A DNA stretch of 64,000 bases from Thiobacillus sp. (GCA_016124745.1 WGNC01000015.1:1-64000), one strand, 5' to 3'. Counted from the first letter of the stretch, positions 16,503 to 26,500 are shown. Numbers and translations: made by a program. The notes: generated by a model not told the origin, from the letters alone.

Positions 16503-18020
16503 TCAAGCAAGAAACAGCTTGTAAGCCGGATTGCGGGATTCGTCCCAGAAACGGTAGCCCAGCCCTTCCAGAAACTTCTGGAAGCTGGGCTTTTCCTTGT
16601 CCGGCACCTGGATGCCGACCAAGACCCGGCCGAAATCCGCCCCATGGTTGCGGTAGTGGAACAGGCTGATGTTCCAGCCGCTGCTCATGCTCTGCAAGAA
16701 CTGCATCAGCGCGCCGGGTCGCTCAGGGAACTCGAAGCGGTACAGCACTTCGTTCACCGCCTCCGGCGCGCGACCGCCGACCAGGTGGCGGACGTGCAGC
16801 TTGGCCATTTCATTGTTGGAGAGGTCGACCGCTTCCAGCCCATGGCGCTGCAGAAGCTCCACCACGCGTGCGCCCTCGCCCGCTCCCGGCACCGACAGGC
16901 CGACGAATACGCGCGCAATTTTGGGGTCGGAGTAGCGGTAATTGAACTCGGTGATATTGCGTGCGCCCAGCAGGCTGCAGAAGGTCTTGAAACTGCCCGG
17001 CGTCTCGGGGATGGTGACGGCCAGCACCGCTTCGCGCTTCTCGCCGAGTTCGGCGCGCTCGGCAATGTAGCGCAGGCGGTCGAAGTTCATGTTGGCGCCC
17101 GAGGCCACCGCAACCAGCGTCTTGCCCTTGAGCTTGTCTCCGGCAATGGCCGCCTTCAAGCCGGCAACGGACAAGGCGCCAGCCGGCTCCAGAATCGAAC
17201 GGGTGTCCTCGAAAACGTCCTTGATCGCCGCGCAGATGGCATCGTTGTTCACGCGGATGATTTCATCCACGTACAACTGGGCGAGCCGGAAAGTTTCCTT
17301 GCCGACTTTCTTGACCGCCACACCGTCGGCGAAGATGCCCACGCGCGGCAACGTGATGCGAGCGTTCTTGCAAAGCGAACGCGCCATCGCGTCGGCATCC
17401 TCGGGCTCGACGCCGACAATCCGGATTTCCGGCCGCAGCCGCTTGATGTAGGCGGCCATGCCCGCAATCAGGCCGCCACCGCCGACCGGAACATAGACTG
17501 AGTGTATCGGTCCCGGGTGCTGGCGCAGCAGTTCCATAGCGACCGTCCCCTGCCCGGCGATCACGTCGGGGTCGTCGTAGGGATGGACGAATGTCGCCCT
17601 TGCCTCCTTCGCCAGCTGGGTGGCGTGGTCACAGGCCTCGTCGTAATTATCGCCATGCAAAATGACCTGCGCGCCGCGCGCCGCCACCGCCTCGACCTTG
17701 ATCCTGGGGGTGGTCGCCGGCATCACGATGGTGGCCATCACGCCGAGCCTCTGTGCCGCCAGCGCCACGCCCTGCGCATGATTGCCAGCCGATGCCGCCA
17801 CCACGCCGCGTGCCAGTTGGGCCGGCTTCAGCTTGGCCATCTTGTTGTAGGCACCGCGGCACTTGAAAGAAAACACCGGCTGCAGGTCTTCGCGCTTCAG
17901 CAGAATCTGGTTGTTGAAGCGACGCGAAAGATTATGTGCCACGTCGAGCGGGGTCTCCACCGCCACGTCATAAACACGCGAGGTAAGGATACGTTCAAGG
18001 TAATCGTCAGGTTGGCTCAT
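16503..18020 (-). CDS. ilvA: Threonine deaminase, biosynthetic
   Basis: Converts threonine to 2-oxobutanoate for isoleucine synthesis using PLP. 505 residues, the biosynthetic length with two C-terminal ACT-like regulatory domains (about residues 325-500). PLP lysine is Lys53 in FSFKCRGAYNK. The phosphate-binding glycine loop is VGGGGLIAGM. Allosteric inhibition by isoleucine is expected from the family. It is monocistronic here, with divergent rpiA 81 bases away. Confidence 0.95.
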   Translation of the reverse strand: MSQPDDYLERILTSRVYDVAVETPLDVAHNLSRRFNNQILLKREDLQPVFSFKCRGAYNKMAKLKPAQLARGVVAASAGNHAQGVALAAQRLGVMATIVMPATTPRIKVEAVAARGAQVILHGDNYDEACDHATQLAKEARATFVHPYDDPDVIAGQGTVAMELLRQHPGPIHSVYVPVGGGGLIAGMAAYIKRLRPEIRIVGVEPEDADAMARSLCKNARITLPRVGIFADGVAVKKVGKETFRLAQLYVDEIIRVNNDAICAAIKDVFEDTRSILEPAGALSVAGLKAAIAGDKLKGKTLVAVASGANMNFDRLRYIAERAELGEKREAVLAVTIPETPGSFKTFCSLLGARNITEFNYRYSDPKIARVFVGLSVPGAGEGARVVELLQRHGLEAVDLSNNEMAKLHVRHLVGGRAPEAVNEVLYRFEFPERPGALMQFLQSMSSGWNISLFHYRNHGADFGRVLVGIQVPDKEKPSFQKFLEGLGYRFWDESRNPAYKLFLA

Positions 18021-18101
18021 GGCGGCGGCAGATGAATGGTTTGTAAAAAGAGGGCGATGCCGCTATCTTAGCGGGCTGCATAGAAAATCGACGAAAACAT
18101 C

Positions 18102-18758
18102 ATGACTCAAGACGAAATGAAGCAAGCCGTGGCACGTGCTGCGGTGGATTATGCCCGCGGCGGCATCATCGGCGTTGGCACCGGATCGACCGCCAACCAT
18201 TTCATCGACGCACTGGCCGAAGTGAAAGGCCGCATCGACGGCGCCGTGGCCAGCTCGGAAGCCACTGCCATCCGCCTGAAAAGCCACGGCATCCAGGTGC
18301 TGGATCTCAACAGCGTGGGCGAGCTGGAAATCTACGTCGATGGTGCCGACGAAATCACCGAGCATTTCGCCATGATCAAGGGCGGCGGCGGCGCACTGAC
18401 GCGGGAGAAGATCGTCGCTGCTTGCAGCAAGCAGTTCATCTGCATTGCCGATGGCAGCAAACTGGTCGGCGTGCTCGGGAAATTCCCGCTGCCGGTCGAG
18501 GTGATTCCGATGGCGCGCTCGTATGTCGCGCGGGAACTGGTCAAGCTGGGGGGGCAACCGCGTTTGCGTGAAGGCTTCACCACCGACAACGGCAATCTCA
18601 TCCTCGACGTCCACGGTCTGTCGATCATCGATCCGGTTTCGCTGGAAACCGCGATCAACCAGATCGTCGGCGTGGTCACCAATGGCCTTTTTGCGCGACG
18701 TGGCGCGGACGTGCTTCTGCTGGGCACGGAAGACGGCGTCAAGACCTACAAGAAGTAG
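18102..18758 (+). CDS. rpiA: Ribose-5-phosphate isomerase A
   Basis: Interconverts ribose 5-phosphate and ribulose 5-phosphate in the pentose-phosphate pathway. 218 residues, the normal length. The family motifs are present in order: [15 protein letters not shown], the DGADEI motif and [12 protein letters not shown], with DVHGLSI near the C-terminus. The ATG is preceded by a short leader shared with the divergent ilvA promoter region. Confidence 0.96.
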   Translation: MTQDEMKQAVARAAVDYARGGIIGVGTGSTANHFIDALAEVKGRIDGAVASSEATAIRLKSHGIQVLDLNSVGELEIYVDGADEITEHFAMIKGGGGALTREKIVAACSKQFICIADGSKLVGVLGKFPLPVEVIPMARSYVARELVKLGGQPRLREGFTTDNGNLILDVHGLSIIDPVSLETAINQIVGVVTNGLFARRGADVLLLGTEDGVKTYKK

Positions 18759-18780
18759 GCGCCGCAATATCGGGAGGACC

Positions 18781-18978
18781 TCACTGGGGAAGCGGAGGGT
18801 CTTCCTCGGGTTCCCGTTCCACGGCGGGCACCCGGTATTTCTCGGTGGCCCACTGCCCCAGATCAATCAGCTTGCAACGTTCGCTGCAAAAGGGCTTCCA
18901 GCGATTCTCCGCCGTCCAACTGACTGCAACACCACAGGTCGGACAGGCCACGATAGGCGGCTTGGTGGGTGATTTCAT
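18781..18978 (-). CDS. yacG: DNA gyrase inhibitor YacG
   Basis: Small zinc protein of 65 residues that inhibits gyrase in E. coli. Four zinc ligands are visible: Cys12 and Cys15 (CPTC), Cys31 and Cys35 (CSERC). The acidic C-terminal tail is typical. The start at 18978 overlaps the zapD stop as ATGA; an ATG nine bases upstream is less likely. It is last in the pilB-pilC-pilD-coaE-zapD-yacG run. Confidence 0.93.
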   Translation of the reverse strand: MKSPTKPPIVACPTCGVAVSWTAENRWKPFCSERCKLIDLGQWATEKYRVPAVEREPEEDPPLPQ

Positions 18979-19730
18979 AAGGTGCAAAAGGTCAAATCAA
19001 AATCGATCGGCAGATCGGTGCAGGCGCGCATCTGCCCTGACCCCACGCGCATGAACCGGATGTTGAGCATGTACTTGTTGGCCGACATCTCCGGCACACA
19101 CGGCAGGCTGTCGACCAGAGTGACGCGGATCAGTTGCGGATTGCGTGATTCCAGCATGCGCTGATAACTGCCATTGTCTGCATGCTGCAGTTCGGGTTGA
19201 CCGCTGTCGCGCAGCAAGCCCAGCACGATGTCGACAGCCGAGCTGATCGATGAGAAGGGCGCCAGCCAGTGCTGCAGTTGAAGCGACCGCTCCTTGGGCG
19301 GCCGATGCCGCCAGAAATGATAGGACGGCAAATCGAATTCGCACATGCCGCCCGGTATGGCCGCACGCTGCTTGATGGCCATCAGCCATTCATCTTCTCG
19401 CAGGTGCTGCCCCATCTTGCCCGGAAGTTGGCACATCCCCTGATGCGCGACCTCGATCGCAGTCAGCACTTTTTCCAGTACGGCATCCTGCACATGCGGG
19501 TTGCCACGCAACGCGGTCAACGTGGATTTTTGCCGCTCCAGTTCATGCAGCAGGTCGGTCTTGAGATCGGCTCGGGCCGCGACTTCTGCCATTTCAAACA
19601 GCGTCAGCAAGGCAGCATGATGCGCATGCGCGTCGGGCGATGTCGCGTAGGCATCAAAGCGGTCGAACAGGTCTTCCAGCCGCAACAGGGTACGGATGCG
19701 TTCGCTAAGGGGATATTCGTAGTGGATCAC
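18975..19730 (-). CDS. zapD: Cell division protein ZapD
   Basis: FtsZ-associated protein that bundles FtsZ filaments at midcell. 251 residues from a GTG at 19730, close to the roughly 247 of E. coli. The family N-terminus ([20 protein letters not shown]) begins right after this codon; a TTG at 19751 would add seven unsupported residues. Conserved segments include [13 protein letters not shown] and the C-terminal [18 protein letters not shown]. It is coupled to yacG downstream and lies 52 bases after coaE. Confidence 0.92.
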   Translation of the reverse strand: MIHYEYPLSERIRTLLRLEDLFDRFDAYATSPDAHAHHAALLTLFEMAEVAARADLKTDLLHELERQKSTLTALRGNPHVQDAVLEKVLTAIEVAHQGMCQLPGKMGQHLREDEWLMAIKQRAAIPGGMCEFDLPSYHFWRHRPPKERSLQLQHWLAPFSSISSAVDIVLGLLRDSGQPELQHADNGSYQRMLESRNPQLIRVTLVDSLPCVPEMSANKYMLNIRFMRVGSGQMRACTDLPIDFDLTFCTL

Positions 19731-19782
19731 GCTGCAGCGCGCTGATTTCAATCGGGGGATTGTCGCCTATCCCGGAGGAAAA

Positions 19783-20391
19783 TCAAGGCAACGCCCCAAG
19801 CCCGAGTGTCTGATAGCGCTGATGCAGGGACGCTACCTGTGCATCGAGGTCTTCCGGCGTACCCGAGTTGTCGATGACATCGTCCGCAACGGCGAGACGA
19901 TCCGCGCGACCGGCCTGTGCGGCCAGTATGGCCTCGACTTCATCACGGTCGAGTCCGCTGCGCGCCATCACCCGCACAATCTGCAGGTCTTCGGAGCAGT
20001 CGACCACCAGGATACGGTCCAGCAGATCCCGGTACCCTGCGGTTTCCACCAGCAAGGGAATCACGATAAGGACATAGGGTGCCGTAAGGCGCTCTCGAGC
20101 GCGTTCGACGCCGTGACGAATGAGCGGATGCAAAATGGCTTCAAGCTGGTGCCGGGAATCGACATCGGAGAACACGCGGCGCCGCAGGGCGGCACGATCC
20201 AAGGTGCCATCTGCCCGCATCACCGATTCGCCGAAAGTCGCCCGAATCGCTTCCAGCGCGGGACTCTCGGAAGCGGTCGACTCGCGTGCAAGGACATCGG
20301 TATCGATAATTGGCACGCCACGTGCGGCAAAACAGTCTGCAACCGTCGACTTGCCCGAGCCGATTCCGCCGGTAAGGCCGACCGTGAACAT
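19783..20391 (-). CDS. coaE: Dephospho-CoA kinase
   Basis: Last step of coenzyme A synthesis: phosphorylates the ribose 3'-hydroxyl of dephospho-CoA. 202 residues. The P-loop GGIGSGKST starts at residue 8, followed by IDTDVLARE and HPLIRHG. The start codon overlaps the pilD stop by one base. Its position inside a pilus-assembly operon is the usual proteobacterial arrangement. Confidence 0.96.
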   Translation of the reverse strand: MFTVGLTGGIGSGKSTVADCFAARGVPIIDTDVLARESTASESPALEAIRATFGESVMRADGTLDRAALRRRVFSDVDSRHQLEAILHPLIRHGVERARERLTAPYVLIVIPLLVETAGYRDLLDRILVVDCSEDLQIVRVMARSGLDRDEVEAILAAQAGRADRLAVADDVIDNSGTPEDLDAQVASLHQRYQTLGLGALP

Positions 20392-21254
20392 TAGAGCTGG
20401 GCGAGGTAGGCCTGGGTCAGGTTCGTGCCGAAGAACAGCGCTACCAGGCCACCGCCCGCCAGATAGGGGCCGAATGGAATCGGCACGCGCCGGTCATGTT
20501 TGACCAGCACGATCATCGCGATGCCGATCACCGCGCCGACCACAGACGACAGCAGCAGGGTGACGGGCAGCATCTGCCACCCAAGCCAGGCACCAATGGC
20601 CCCCAGCAGCTTGAAATCGCCATAGCCCATGCCCTCCTTGCCGGTGACCAGTTTGAACAACCAGTACACCGACCATAGCAGCAGATAGCCCGCCATGGCG
20701 CCGACCACCGCGTCCGGCAGGCTGGCAAAATGCCCGCCCAGATTGAATAGCAGGCCCATCCACAGAAGTGGCAGGGTCAGACTGTCTGGCAGCAGGGTGG
20801 TATCGAGGTCGATAAAAGCCAGCGCGACCAAGGTCCATACGAGCAACAGCGCACCTAAAGTCTGCACGCTGACGCCCCACTTCCAGGCAGCCGCTGCCGA
20901 CAGCAGTGCAGTCAGCAATTCCACCAATGGGTAGCGCGCGCTAATCGGTGCCGCGCAGGCCGAGCAGCGTCCGCGCAACCACAGCCAGGACAGCAATGGA
21001 ACATTCTCCAGCGCCGTGACTTGATGTCCACAATGTGGGCAGGCGGAACGCGGCACCAGTAGATTGTATGGTTTGTTAATTCCCGGGGGCGAAGCAGTTT
21101 CTCCGCGCAGTTCGGCACACTGCTCATGCCATTCGACTTCCATCATCTTGGGCAAGCGATGGATCACGACGTTTAGGAAACTGCCAACCAGCAGCGCGAA
21201 TAAAAAAACCAGCCCCGTGAAGAGGGCTGGTTCGCTGTGCAGCAACTCCATCAA
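20391..21254 (-). CDS. pilD: Prepilin leader peptidase/N-methyltransferase
   Basis: Inner-membrane aspartyl protease that cleaves and N-methylates type IV pilin leaders. 287 residues, about seven or eight membrane helices. N-terminal GSFLNVVIHRLP, a cytoplasmic zinc motif CPHC...CSAC, and the two catalytic aspartates in FIDLDTTLLPD and GYGDFKLLGAIGAWLG are all present. It overlaps pilC by 4 bases. A terminator-like hairpin is embedded in codons 8-18 and listed separately. Confidence 0.96.
   Translation of the reverse strand: MMELLHSEPALFTGLVFLFALLVGSFLNVVIHRLPKMMEVEWHEQCAELRGETASPPGINKPYNLLVPRSACPHCGHQVTALENVPLLSWLWLRGRCSACAAPISARYPLVELLTALLSAAAAWKWGVSVQTLGALLLVWTLVALAFIDLDTTLLPDSLTLPLLWMGLLFNLGGHFASLPDAVVGAMAGYLLLWSVYWLFKLVTGKEGMGYGDFKLLGAIGAWLGWQMLPVTLLLSSVVGAVIGIAMIVLVKHDRRVPIPFGPYLAGGGLVALFFGTNLTQAYLAQL
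21202..21232 (-). terminator. Intrinsic-terminator-like hairpin inside pilD
   Basis: Read on the minus strand: AACCAGCCC, an 8-base loop, GGGCTGGTT, then a run making seven consecutive T. The nine-pair stem and U-tract meet the classical rho-independent pattern, yet the element falls within codons 8 to 18 of pilD, immediately after pilC. Ribosomes translating pilD would mask it, so it could act as a translation-dependent attenuator for pilD-coaE-zapD-yacG (inference). Confidence 0.55.
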
Positions 21255-22471
21255 ACCACCGCGCCCATTTTGAAGATGGGCAGATACATGGCGATCACCA
21301 TGCCGCCGATCAGGGTGCCCAGCACCACCATGATCATAGGTTCCATCAGGCTGGACAGCGCCTCGACCGCATCGTCCACCTCGGCTTCGTAAAAATCGGC
21401 TACTTTGCCCAGCATGGCATCGAGCGCCCCCGACTCTTCACCGATCGCAGTCATCTGCAGCACCATGTTGGGAAACCGTCCGGAATTCTGCATGGCCGTC
21501 GTCAGCGCCGTGCCGGTCGACACTTCACCGCGAATCTTGTTGGTGGCCTCGACAAACACCTGGTTGCCCGACGCGCCCCCGACCGACTCAAGCGCCTCGA
21601 CCAGCGGCACGCCGGCAGCAAACATGGTTGACAGCGTGCGGGTCCAGCGCGCAATGGTGGCCTTTTCGATCACGGGACCGAAAATCGGCAGCTTGAGCAT
21701 GACGCGGTCCATGAACATCTGCACCTTGCGCGACCGCTTCCATGCCTGCAACAAGGCATAGATGCCCCCACCAATGACGCCAAAAATCGCCCACCACCAT
21801 TCGACGAAGAAATCCGATATGGCCATGACAACCAGGGTGGGCCCAGGCAAGTCCGCACCGAAGCTGCTGAACAGGTCCTTGAACGCCGGAATCACGAAAA
21901 TCATGATGATGGCGGTAATGACAAACGCCACCACGATGATGGAAACCGGATAGAACAAGGCTGACTTGATCTTGCTCTTGATGGCGAGAATCTTTTCCTT
22001 GTAAACCGCCAGCCGCTCGAGCACCCCTTCCAGGATACCGGCCGATTCGCCGGCTCCGACCAGATTGCAGAACAGCGCATCAAAATAGAGCGGATGACGT
22101 CCGAATGCCTGGGTCAGGCTGCTGCCTTTCTCGATATCCGCCTTGATTTCGGCCAGAAGGCGTTGCATCGACGGGTTCGAGTGCCCGCGGCCAACAATGT
22201 CGAATGACTGCAGCAGCGGAACGCCCGCCTTCATCATGGTCGCCAGCTGACGCGTGAAAAGGGTCACGTCCTTGTCGGTAATGCGTTTTGCGCTGTTGAA
22301 CAGGGTGCTCTGTTTCTTGACCTTGGTAACGGTAATGCCCTGCTTGCGCAGCTGGGAATTCACCATGGCTTCGCCGCCAGCCTGCAACTGGCCTTTGACC
22401 TTCTTCCCGCGCTTGTCCATGCCCTCCCACAGGAAGGTTGCGTTCTTGATTGCCTTTGCTGCTGTAGCCAT
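21251..22471 (-). CDS. pilC: Type IV pilus inner-membrane platform protein
   Basis: Polytopic platform protein of the type IV pilus machine that couples the PilB motor to pilin assembly. 406 residues with two repeated GspF domains (about residues 70-195 and 275-395), each ending in a hydrophobic segment, and the motifs LLQSFDIVGRG and PLVEALESVGGASGN. It is 12 bases downstream of pilB and overlaps pilD. No pilin or pilT gene is present in the window. Confidence 0.95.
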   Translation of the reverse strand: MATAAKAIKNATFLWEGMDKRGKKVKGQLQAGGEAMVNSQLRKQGITVTKVKKQSTLFNSAKRITDKDVTLFTRQLATMMKAGVPLLQSFDIVGRGHSNPSMQRLLAEIKADIEKGSSLTQAFGRHPLYFDALFCNLVGAGESAGILEGVLERLAVYKEKILAIKSKIKSALFYPVSIIVVAFVITAIIMIFVIPAFKDLFSSFGADLPGPTLVVMAISDFFVEWWWAIFGVIGGGIYALLQAWKRSRKVQMFMDRVMLKLPIFGPVIEKATIARWTRTLSTMFAAGVPLVEALESVGGASGNQVFVEATNKIRGEVSTGTALTTAMQNSGRFPNMVLQMTAIGEESGALDAMLGKVADFYEAEVDDAVEALSSLMEPMIMVVLGTLIGGMVIAMYLPIFKMGAVV

Positions 22472-22483
22472 AGAGGAAATTCC

Positions 22484-24199
22484 TTAAATATTGGTGACAG
22501 CCTCGACCTCTTCCAGCGAGGTGAGGCCAGCTTTCACTTTCAACAAACCTGCCTGGCGCATGTCGAGAACACCGTCGCGCCGTGCCTGGTCTGCGATATC
22601 AGTTTCGCCGCCACCCTTGAGGATGATGCGAACCATGTCGTCAGTGATCGGCATCACCTGATAGATGCCCACGCGCCCCTTGTAGCCCGTATCGTTACAA
22701 ATTTCACAGCCCACCGGCTTGTAGGGTTTCCAGGTCCCATCTAACTGCTCCTCGGTAAAACCCGCTGCTCGCAGTGCTTCGTCTGGGATATCGGCCACCT
22801 GCTTGCAACTGCACAGCCGGCGTGCCAGCCGCTGGGCCGTAATCAGGATCACCGAGGATGCAACGTTGAAGGGCGCCACCCCCATGTTCAGTAGACGGTT
22901 CAGGGTGCCGGGCGCATCGTTGGTGTGCAGGGTCGACAACACCATGTGGCCGGTTTGCGCAGCCTTGATGGCGATTTCGGCGGTTTCGAGGTCACGAATT
23001 TCGCCGACCATGATGACATCGGGATCCTGCCGCAGGAAGGATCTGAGTGCCGCCGAAAATGTCAGGCCGGCCTTGTCATTGACGTTGACCTGGTTGATGC
23101 CGGGCAACTGGATTTCCGCCGGGTCTTCCGCAGTCGAGATATTGACGTCGGGCTTGTTGAGGATGTTCAGGCAGGTATAGAGCGAAACGGTCTTGCCGGA
23201 GCCGGTTGGGCCGGTCACCAGCACCATGCCGTAGGGACGTTGTACCGCGTTCAGCAGCAGTTCCTTCTGCCACGGCTCGTACCCGAGCGCCTCGATCCCC
23301 AACTGCGCGCTGGTCGGATCCAGAATACGCATGACGATCTTTTCGCCATAAAGGGTCGGCAGGGTACTGACCCGGAAATCGATGGCACGGTTTTTCGACA
23401 GCACCATTTTCATGCGGCCGTCCTGCGGCACGCGCTTTTCCGAAATATCCAGCCGCGACAGCACCTTGATGCGCGACGCGACCTTATCCTTGATCGCCAT
23501 CGGCGGCTGCGCCACTTCGGACAGGACGCCGTCGCGACGGTAGCGGATGCGGTAATACTTCTCGTAAGGCTCGAAATGGATGTCGGATGCACCCTGATTG
23601 ATGGCGTCGAGCATGATCTTCTGCAGGTATCGCACCACCGGCGCATCGTCGATTTCGATGCCACCCGTATCCTGCTGGGCGGCGGGATTCTCCTCGTCGG
23701 CAAAATCGAGGTTGAGTTCTTCCGCATTCAAAACGGCCATCGTGTTGTCGGCTTCCTGATCCGCTTTTTCGATCAGTTTGCCAAGCTTGTCGTCCTCAAC
23801 CACCACCGGCTCGACCGCCTGGCCGGTCTGGAATTTCACCTCGTCCAGCGCTTGCAGATGGGTGGGATCGGACGTCGCCACATACAGCTTGTTGCCGCGC
23901 TGATAGAGCGCAACAACGCGCCGCTTCTGCACCAGCTTGGAATCGAGCAGCCCCTTTGGCAGGCTCTCGGCATCCATTGCATTCAGGTCCAGATAGGGGA
24001 AACCGAATGAGGCCGCTGCGAATTCGGCGACCTGACTGGCCTTGAAACGTTTCCCCTTGACGAGTTCGGTAACGAAGGAATCGCCCGACTGGCTGGCGCG
24101 TTTCCAGACGCCCTCGGCTTCTGTCTCGGAGAGCCAACCATGGTTGACCATGGCGCGCGCCAGTCCGGTTAAATTGATGGTATTCGTCACAGCAGCCAT
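22484..24199 (-). CDS. pilB: Type IV pilus extension ATPase
   Basis: Hexameric cytoplasmic ATPase that powers pilus extension. 571 residues: an N-terminal MshEN-like region, then the secretion ATPase core with Walker A GPTGSGKT (about residue 333), Asp box, Walker B VGEIRDLETAEIA and His box HMVLSTLHTNDAPG. The tetracysteine zinc site is CSC...CEIC near the C-terminus. It is first in the pil operon; the 101-base gap upstream (24200-24300) holds no gene. Confidence 0.96.
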   Translation of the reverse strand: MAAVTNTINLTGLARAMVNHGWLSETEAEGVWKRASQSGDSFVTELVKGKRFKASQVAEFAAASFGFPYLDLNAMDAESLPKGLLDSKLVQKRRVVALYQRGNKLYVATSDPTHLQALDEVKFQTGQAVEPVVVEDDKLGKLIEKADQEADNTMAVLNAEELNLDFADEENPAAQQDTGGIEIDDAPVVRYLQKIMLDAINQGASDIHFEPYEKYYRIRYRRDGVLSEVAQPPMAIKDKVASRIKVLSRLDISEKRVPQDGRMKMVLSKNRAIDFRVSTLPTLYGEKIVMRILDPTSAQLGIEALGYEPWQKELLLNAVQRPYGMVLVTGPTGSGKTVSLYTCLNILNKPDVNISTAEDPAEIQLPGINQVNVNDKAGLTFSAALRSFLRQDPDVIMVGEIRDLETAEIAIKAAQTGHMVLSTLHTNDAPGTLNRLLNMGVAPFNVASSVILITAQRLARRLCSCKQVADIPDEALRAAGFTEEQLDGTWKPYKPVGCEICNDTGYKGRVGIYQVMPITDDMVRIILKGGGETDIADQARRDGVLDMRQAGLLKVKAGLTSLEEVEAVTNI

Positions 24200-24300
24200 A
24201 TTTCGGTCCAGACAACTCCCGTATAGATTATCGCCCGCATCGGCACGCCGGAGGCGCCCGATAGGGAATCACAGGCCTTAACGGCGATTTTCCATCGAAA

Positions 24301-25593
24301 TTAAGCTTCGTCTGGCGAAGCCGCATTCGGCCCAGGCAGATGGATACGCGCCATTTTGACGGCCCGATCCTGCGTTTGCACGATTTCCACCGGCACGTTT
24401 CCCAGCTTGAGGCTCACACCTGCTTCGGGAATATCCTCGAATTGTTCCAGCAACAGGCCATTCAAGGTTTTCGGCCCGTCGAGCGGCAGCGACAGTCCCA
24501 GTTTGCGGTTCAGATGACGCAACAACACGCTGCCTTCGGCAAGCCAGCTGCCATCCGGCTCGCGGCGAAGATAACCTGAATCCGAAGGTGCCTGCGTGGT
24601 GAATTCGCCGACCATTTCTTCCAGCAGATCTTCCAGCGTCACCAGGCCCTGCAATTCACCGTATTCATCGACCACCAGCGCCAGCCGGCGGCGACCGCTC
24701 TGAAAGTTGCGCAACTGGGTAAACAACGGCGTCCCTGCCGGAACGAAATAGGGGTCTTCGAGATTTTCCCTCAGGGCCTCGGGATCCAGTTCGGCGCCGG
24801 CCAAGGCGTGCAACACCCGCCGCACATGCAGTACGCCGAGCAGATTGTCGGACGAACCGGCATGCACCACCAGCCGGGTATGGTGGCTGGTGGATATCTG
24901 CTGACGCAGGCGGTCGGGGTCGTCCTCAATATCGATCGCCTCGATCTGGTTGCGCGGCGTCATCACGTCATCAACGGTGATGTCCTCAAGTTCCAGCAGA
25001 TTGACCAGTATTCTATGGTGTTCGCGCGGCAGCATCCCGGACGATTCCAGCACGATGGTGCGCAGTTCCTCCAACCCGAGGCGACTTCCATGCCCTGGGT
25101 CTGGTGGCTTGATACGCAACACCCACAGAATGCCCTGCACGAACAGGTTGACGAACCAGACGATCGGATACGTCAGTTTGAGCATTGGCATCAGGACGAA
25201 TCCAGCCGGATAGGCCACGCGCTCGGGATAGGACGCGCCCAGCACCTTGGGGGTAACTTCGCTGAACACCAGAATCAGAAAGGTCAGCAGCAGTGTCGCC
25301 ATTGACAGTGCCAGGTCCGACTCGCCAAACAGACGAATGGAAATGATCGTTGCCAGTGTCGCGGCGCCGATGTTGACCAGATTGTTGCCGAGCAGAATCA
25401 CGCCCAGCAACTTGTCGGTCTGATTCAAAAGCGACAGGGTCAGGACCGCACCCCGGTGACCGGATTCGGCTGCATGCCGCAGCCGATAGCGATTGATCGC
25501 CATCATGGCGGTCTCGGATGCGGAAAAACAGGCCGATAAGAGCAACAAGCCCGCGAGCAGACCAAACAAGGTACTGATTGACAGGTCTTCCAA
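24301..25593 (-). CDS. CNNM/CorC-family transporter with CBS domains
   Basis: 430 residues with a DUF21 membrane domain of about four helices (residues 5-190), a tandem CBS pair (about 200-330) and a C-terminal CorC/HlyC domain. This family is linked to magnesium or cobalt efflux in some bacteria and often annotated as hemolysin-like; the transported ion here is unknown. Motifs include SACFSASETAMMAINRYRL and the EYGELQGLVTLEDLLEE CBS end. A hairpin separates it from the upstream CcsA-like gene. Confidence 0.9.
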   Translation of the reverse strand: MEDLSISTLFGLLAGLLLLSACFSASETAMMAINRYRLRHAAESGHRGAVLTLSLLNQTDKLLGVILLGNNLVNIGAATLATIISIRLFGESDLALSMATLLLTFLILVFSEVTPKVLGASYPERVAYPAGFVLMPMLKLTYPIVWFVNLFVQGILWVLRIKPPDPGHGSRLGLEELRTIVLESSGMLPREHHRILVNLLELEDITVDDVMTPRNQIEAIDIEDDPDRLRQQISTSHHTRLVVHAGSSDNLLGVLHVRRVLHALAGAELDPEALRENLEDPYFVPAGTPLFTQLRNFQSGRRRLALVVDEYGELQGLVTLEDLLEEMVGEFTTQAPSDSGYLRREPDGSWLAEGSVLLRHLNRKLGLSLPLDGPKTLNGLLLEQFEDIPEAGVSLKLGNVPVEIVQTQDRAVKMARIHLPGPNAASPDEA

Positions 25594-25610
25594 AAACTAT
25601 TCCTGAAAAG

Positions 25611-25630
25611 GGCTTCTCAATCGAGAAGCC
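25611..25630 (-). terminator. Terminator after the CcsA-like gene
   Basis: Perfect 8-base stem GGCTTCTC / GAGAAGCC with a 4-base loop. On the minus strand it is followed by CCTTTTC. It lies 12 bases beyond the stop of the CcsA-like gene and upstream of the CNNM/CorC gene, so it probably separates the two transcripts. Confidence 0.65.
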
Positions 25631-25641
25631 AGGTGGACGTA

Positions 25642-26427
25642 TCAGCGACCAAGCAACACTTCCAGCACAAACTGCGTACCCAGATAGGCCAGCAGCAGCA
25701 GCGTGAAGCCGGTGATGGTCCAATACAGGGCCGTTCGGCCACGCCAGCCGCGGAAATGCCGTCCCAGCAGCAAACCGCCGAACACCAGCCAGGACAGAAT
25801 GGCAAACACGATCTTGTGCGTAAACTGCAAAGCCCTGCCGAAGAGTTCCTCAGAAAAGAACACGCCGCTGAAGACCGCCAGCGTCAGCAGCAGAAAACCG
25901 ATCCCGATGGTTCTGAACAGCATCGCTTCCAGGGTCAACAGGGGTGGCGTGCCTTCCTGCATGACGGCGCCCCGGTGCAACTGCTTTTCCAGCATGGTCA
26001 TCAGCACTGCATGCAAAGCCGCGACTGCGAGCAGACCGTAGGCAAGAAAAGCCACCACCAGATGCGCGCGCAAGGCCAGCGCCTCCGAATTGGGAATGGG
26101 ATGGGATTCGGTGAATGCCGCCATCCCCAGCACCGAGAGGGCCGCCAGTCCGCTCACCCAGGACTGCAAGCGCGCCAGCGGCGCGCCCTGGCTGGACATC
26201 CAGTAAACCAGCGCAGTCAGCCAGAAAATGGTCGACAGGGAGTTTCCGAAACCCAGCCGGATATCGCCCTGACCCAGCACCGAGTGATAAATCAGCGCAC
26301 CGTGCAGCAACAAGGCCAGCGGCAGCAATACGCGCACCGATGCGGCGGACGGAGCCCGCAGCAGGCGCCAGGCCACCCAACCATACAGCGCACTCACACA
26401 CAAAGTAGCCAGCAAGAGGGGAGACAT
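25642..26427 (-). CDS. ypjD: CcsA/YpjD-like cytochrome c assembly membrane protein
   Basis: 261 residues, about eight membrane helices, resembling the CcsA/CcmC heme-handling fold and E. coli YpjD. Conserved histidines occur at membrane edges (LLLHGALIYH, LRAHLVVAFLAYG, FTHKIVFAILSW). In proteobacteria this gene is very often divergent from ffh, exactly as here (73-base gap). A role in cytochrome c maturation is assumed from fold rather than demonstrated. Confidence 0.88.
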   Translation of the reverse strand: MSPLLLATLCVSALYGWVAWRLLRAPSAASVRVLLPLALLLHGALIYHSVLGQGDIRLGFGNSLSTIFWLTALVYWMSSQGAPLARLQSWVSGLAALSVLGMAAFTESHPIPNSEALALRAHLVVAFLAYGLLAVAALHAVLMTMLEKQLHRGAVMQEGTPPLLTLEAMLFRTIGIGFLLLTLAVFSGVFFSEELFGRALQFTHKIVFAILSWLVFGGLLLGRHFRGWRGRTALYWTITGFTLLLLAYLGTQFVLEVLLGR

Positions 26428-26500
26428 TCGTTAAAATGGAAAAGAAATTGATTCATCCAGCCTCATTATCCATGCCGCCCTAGGCAGCAACAAGGAAGCC

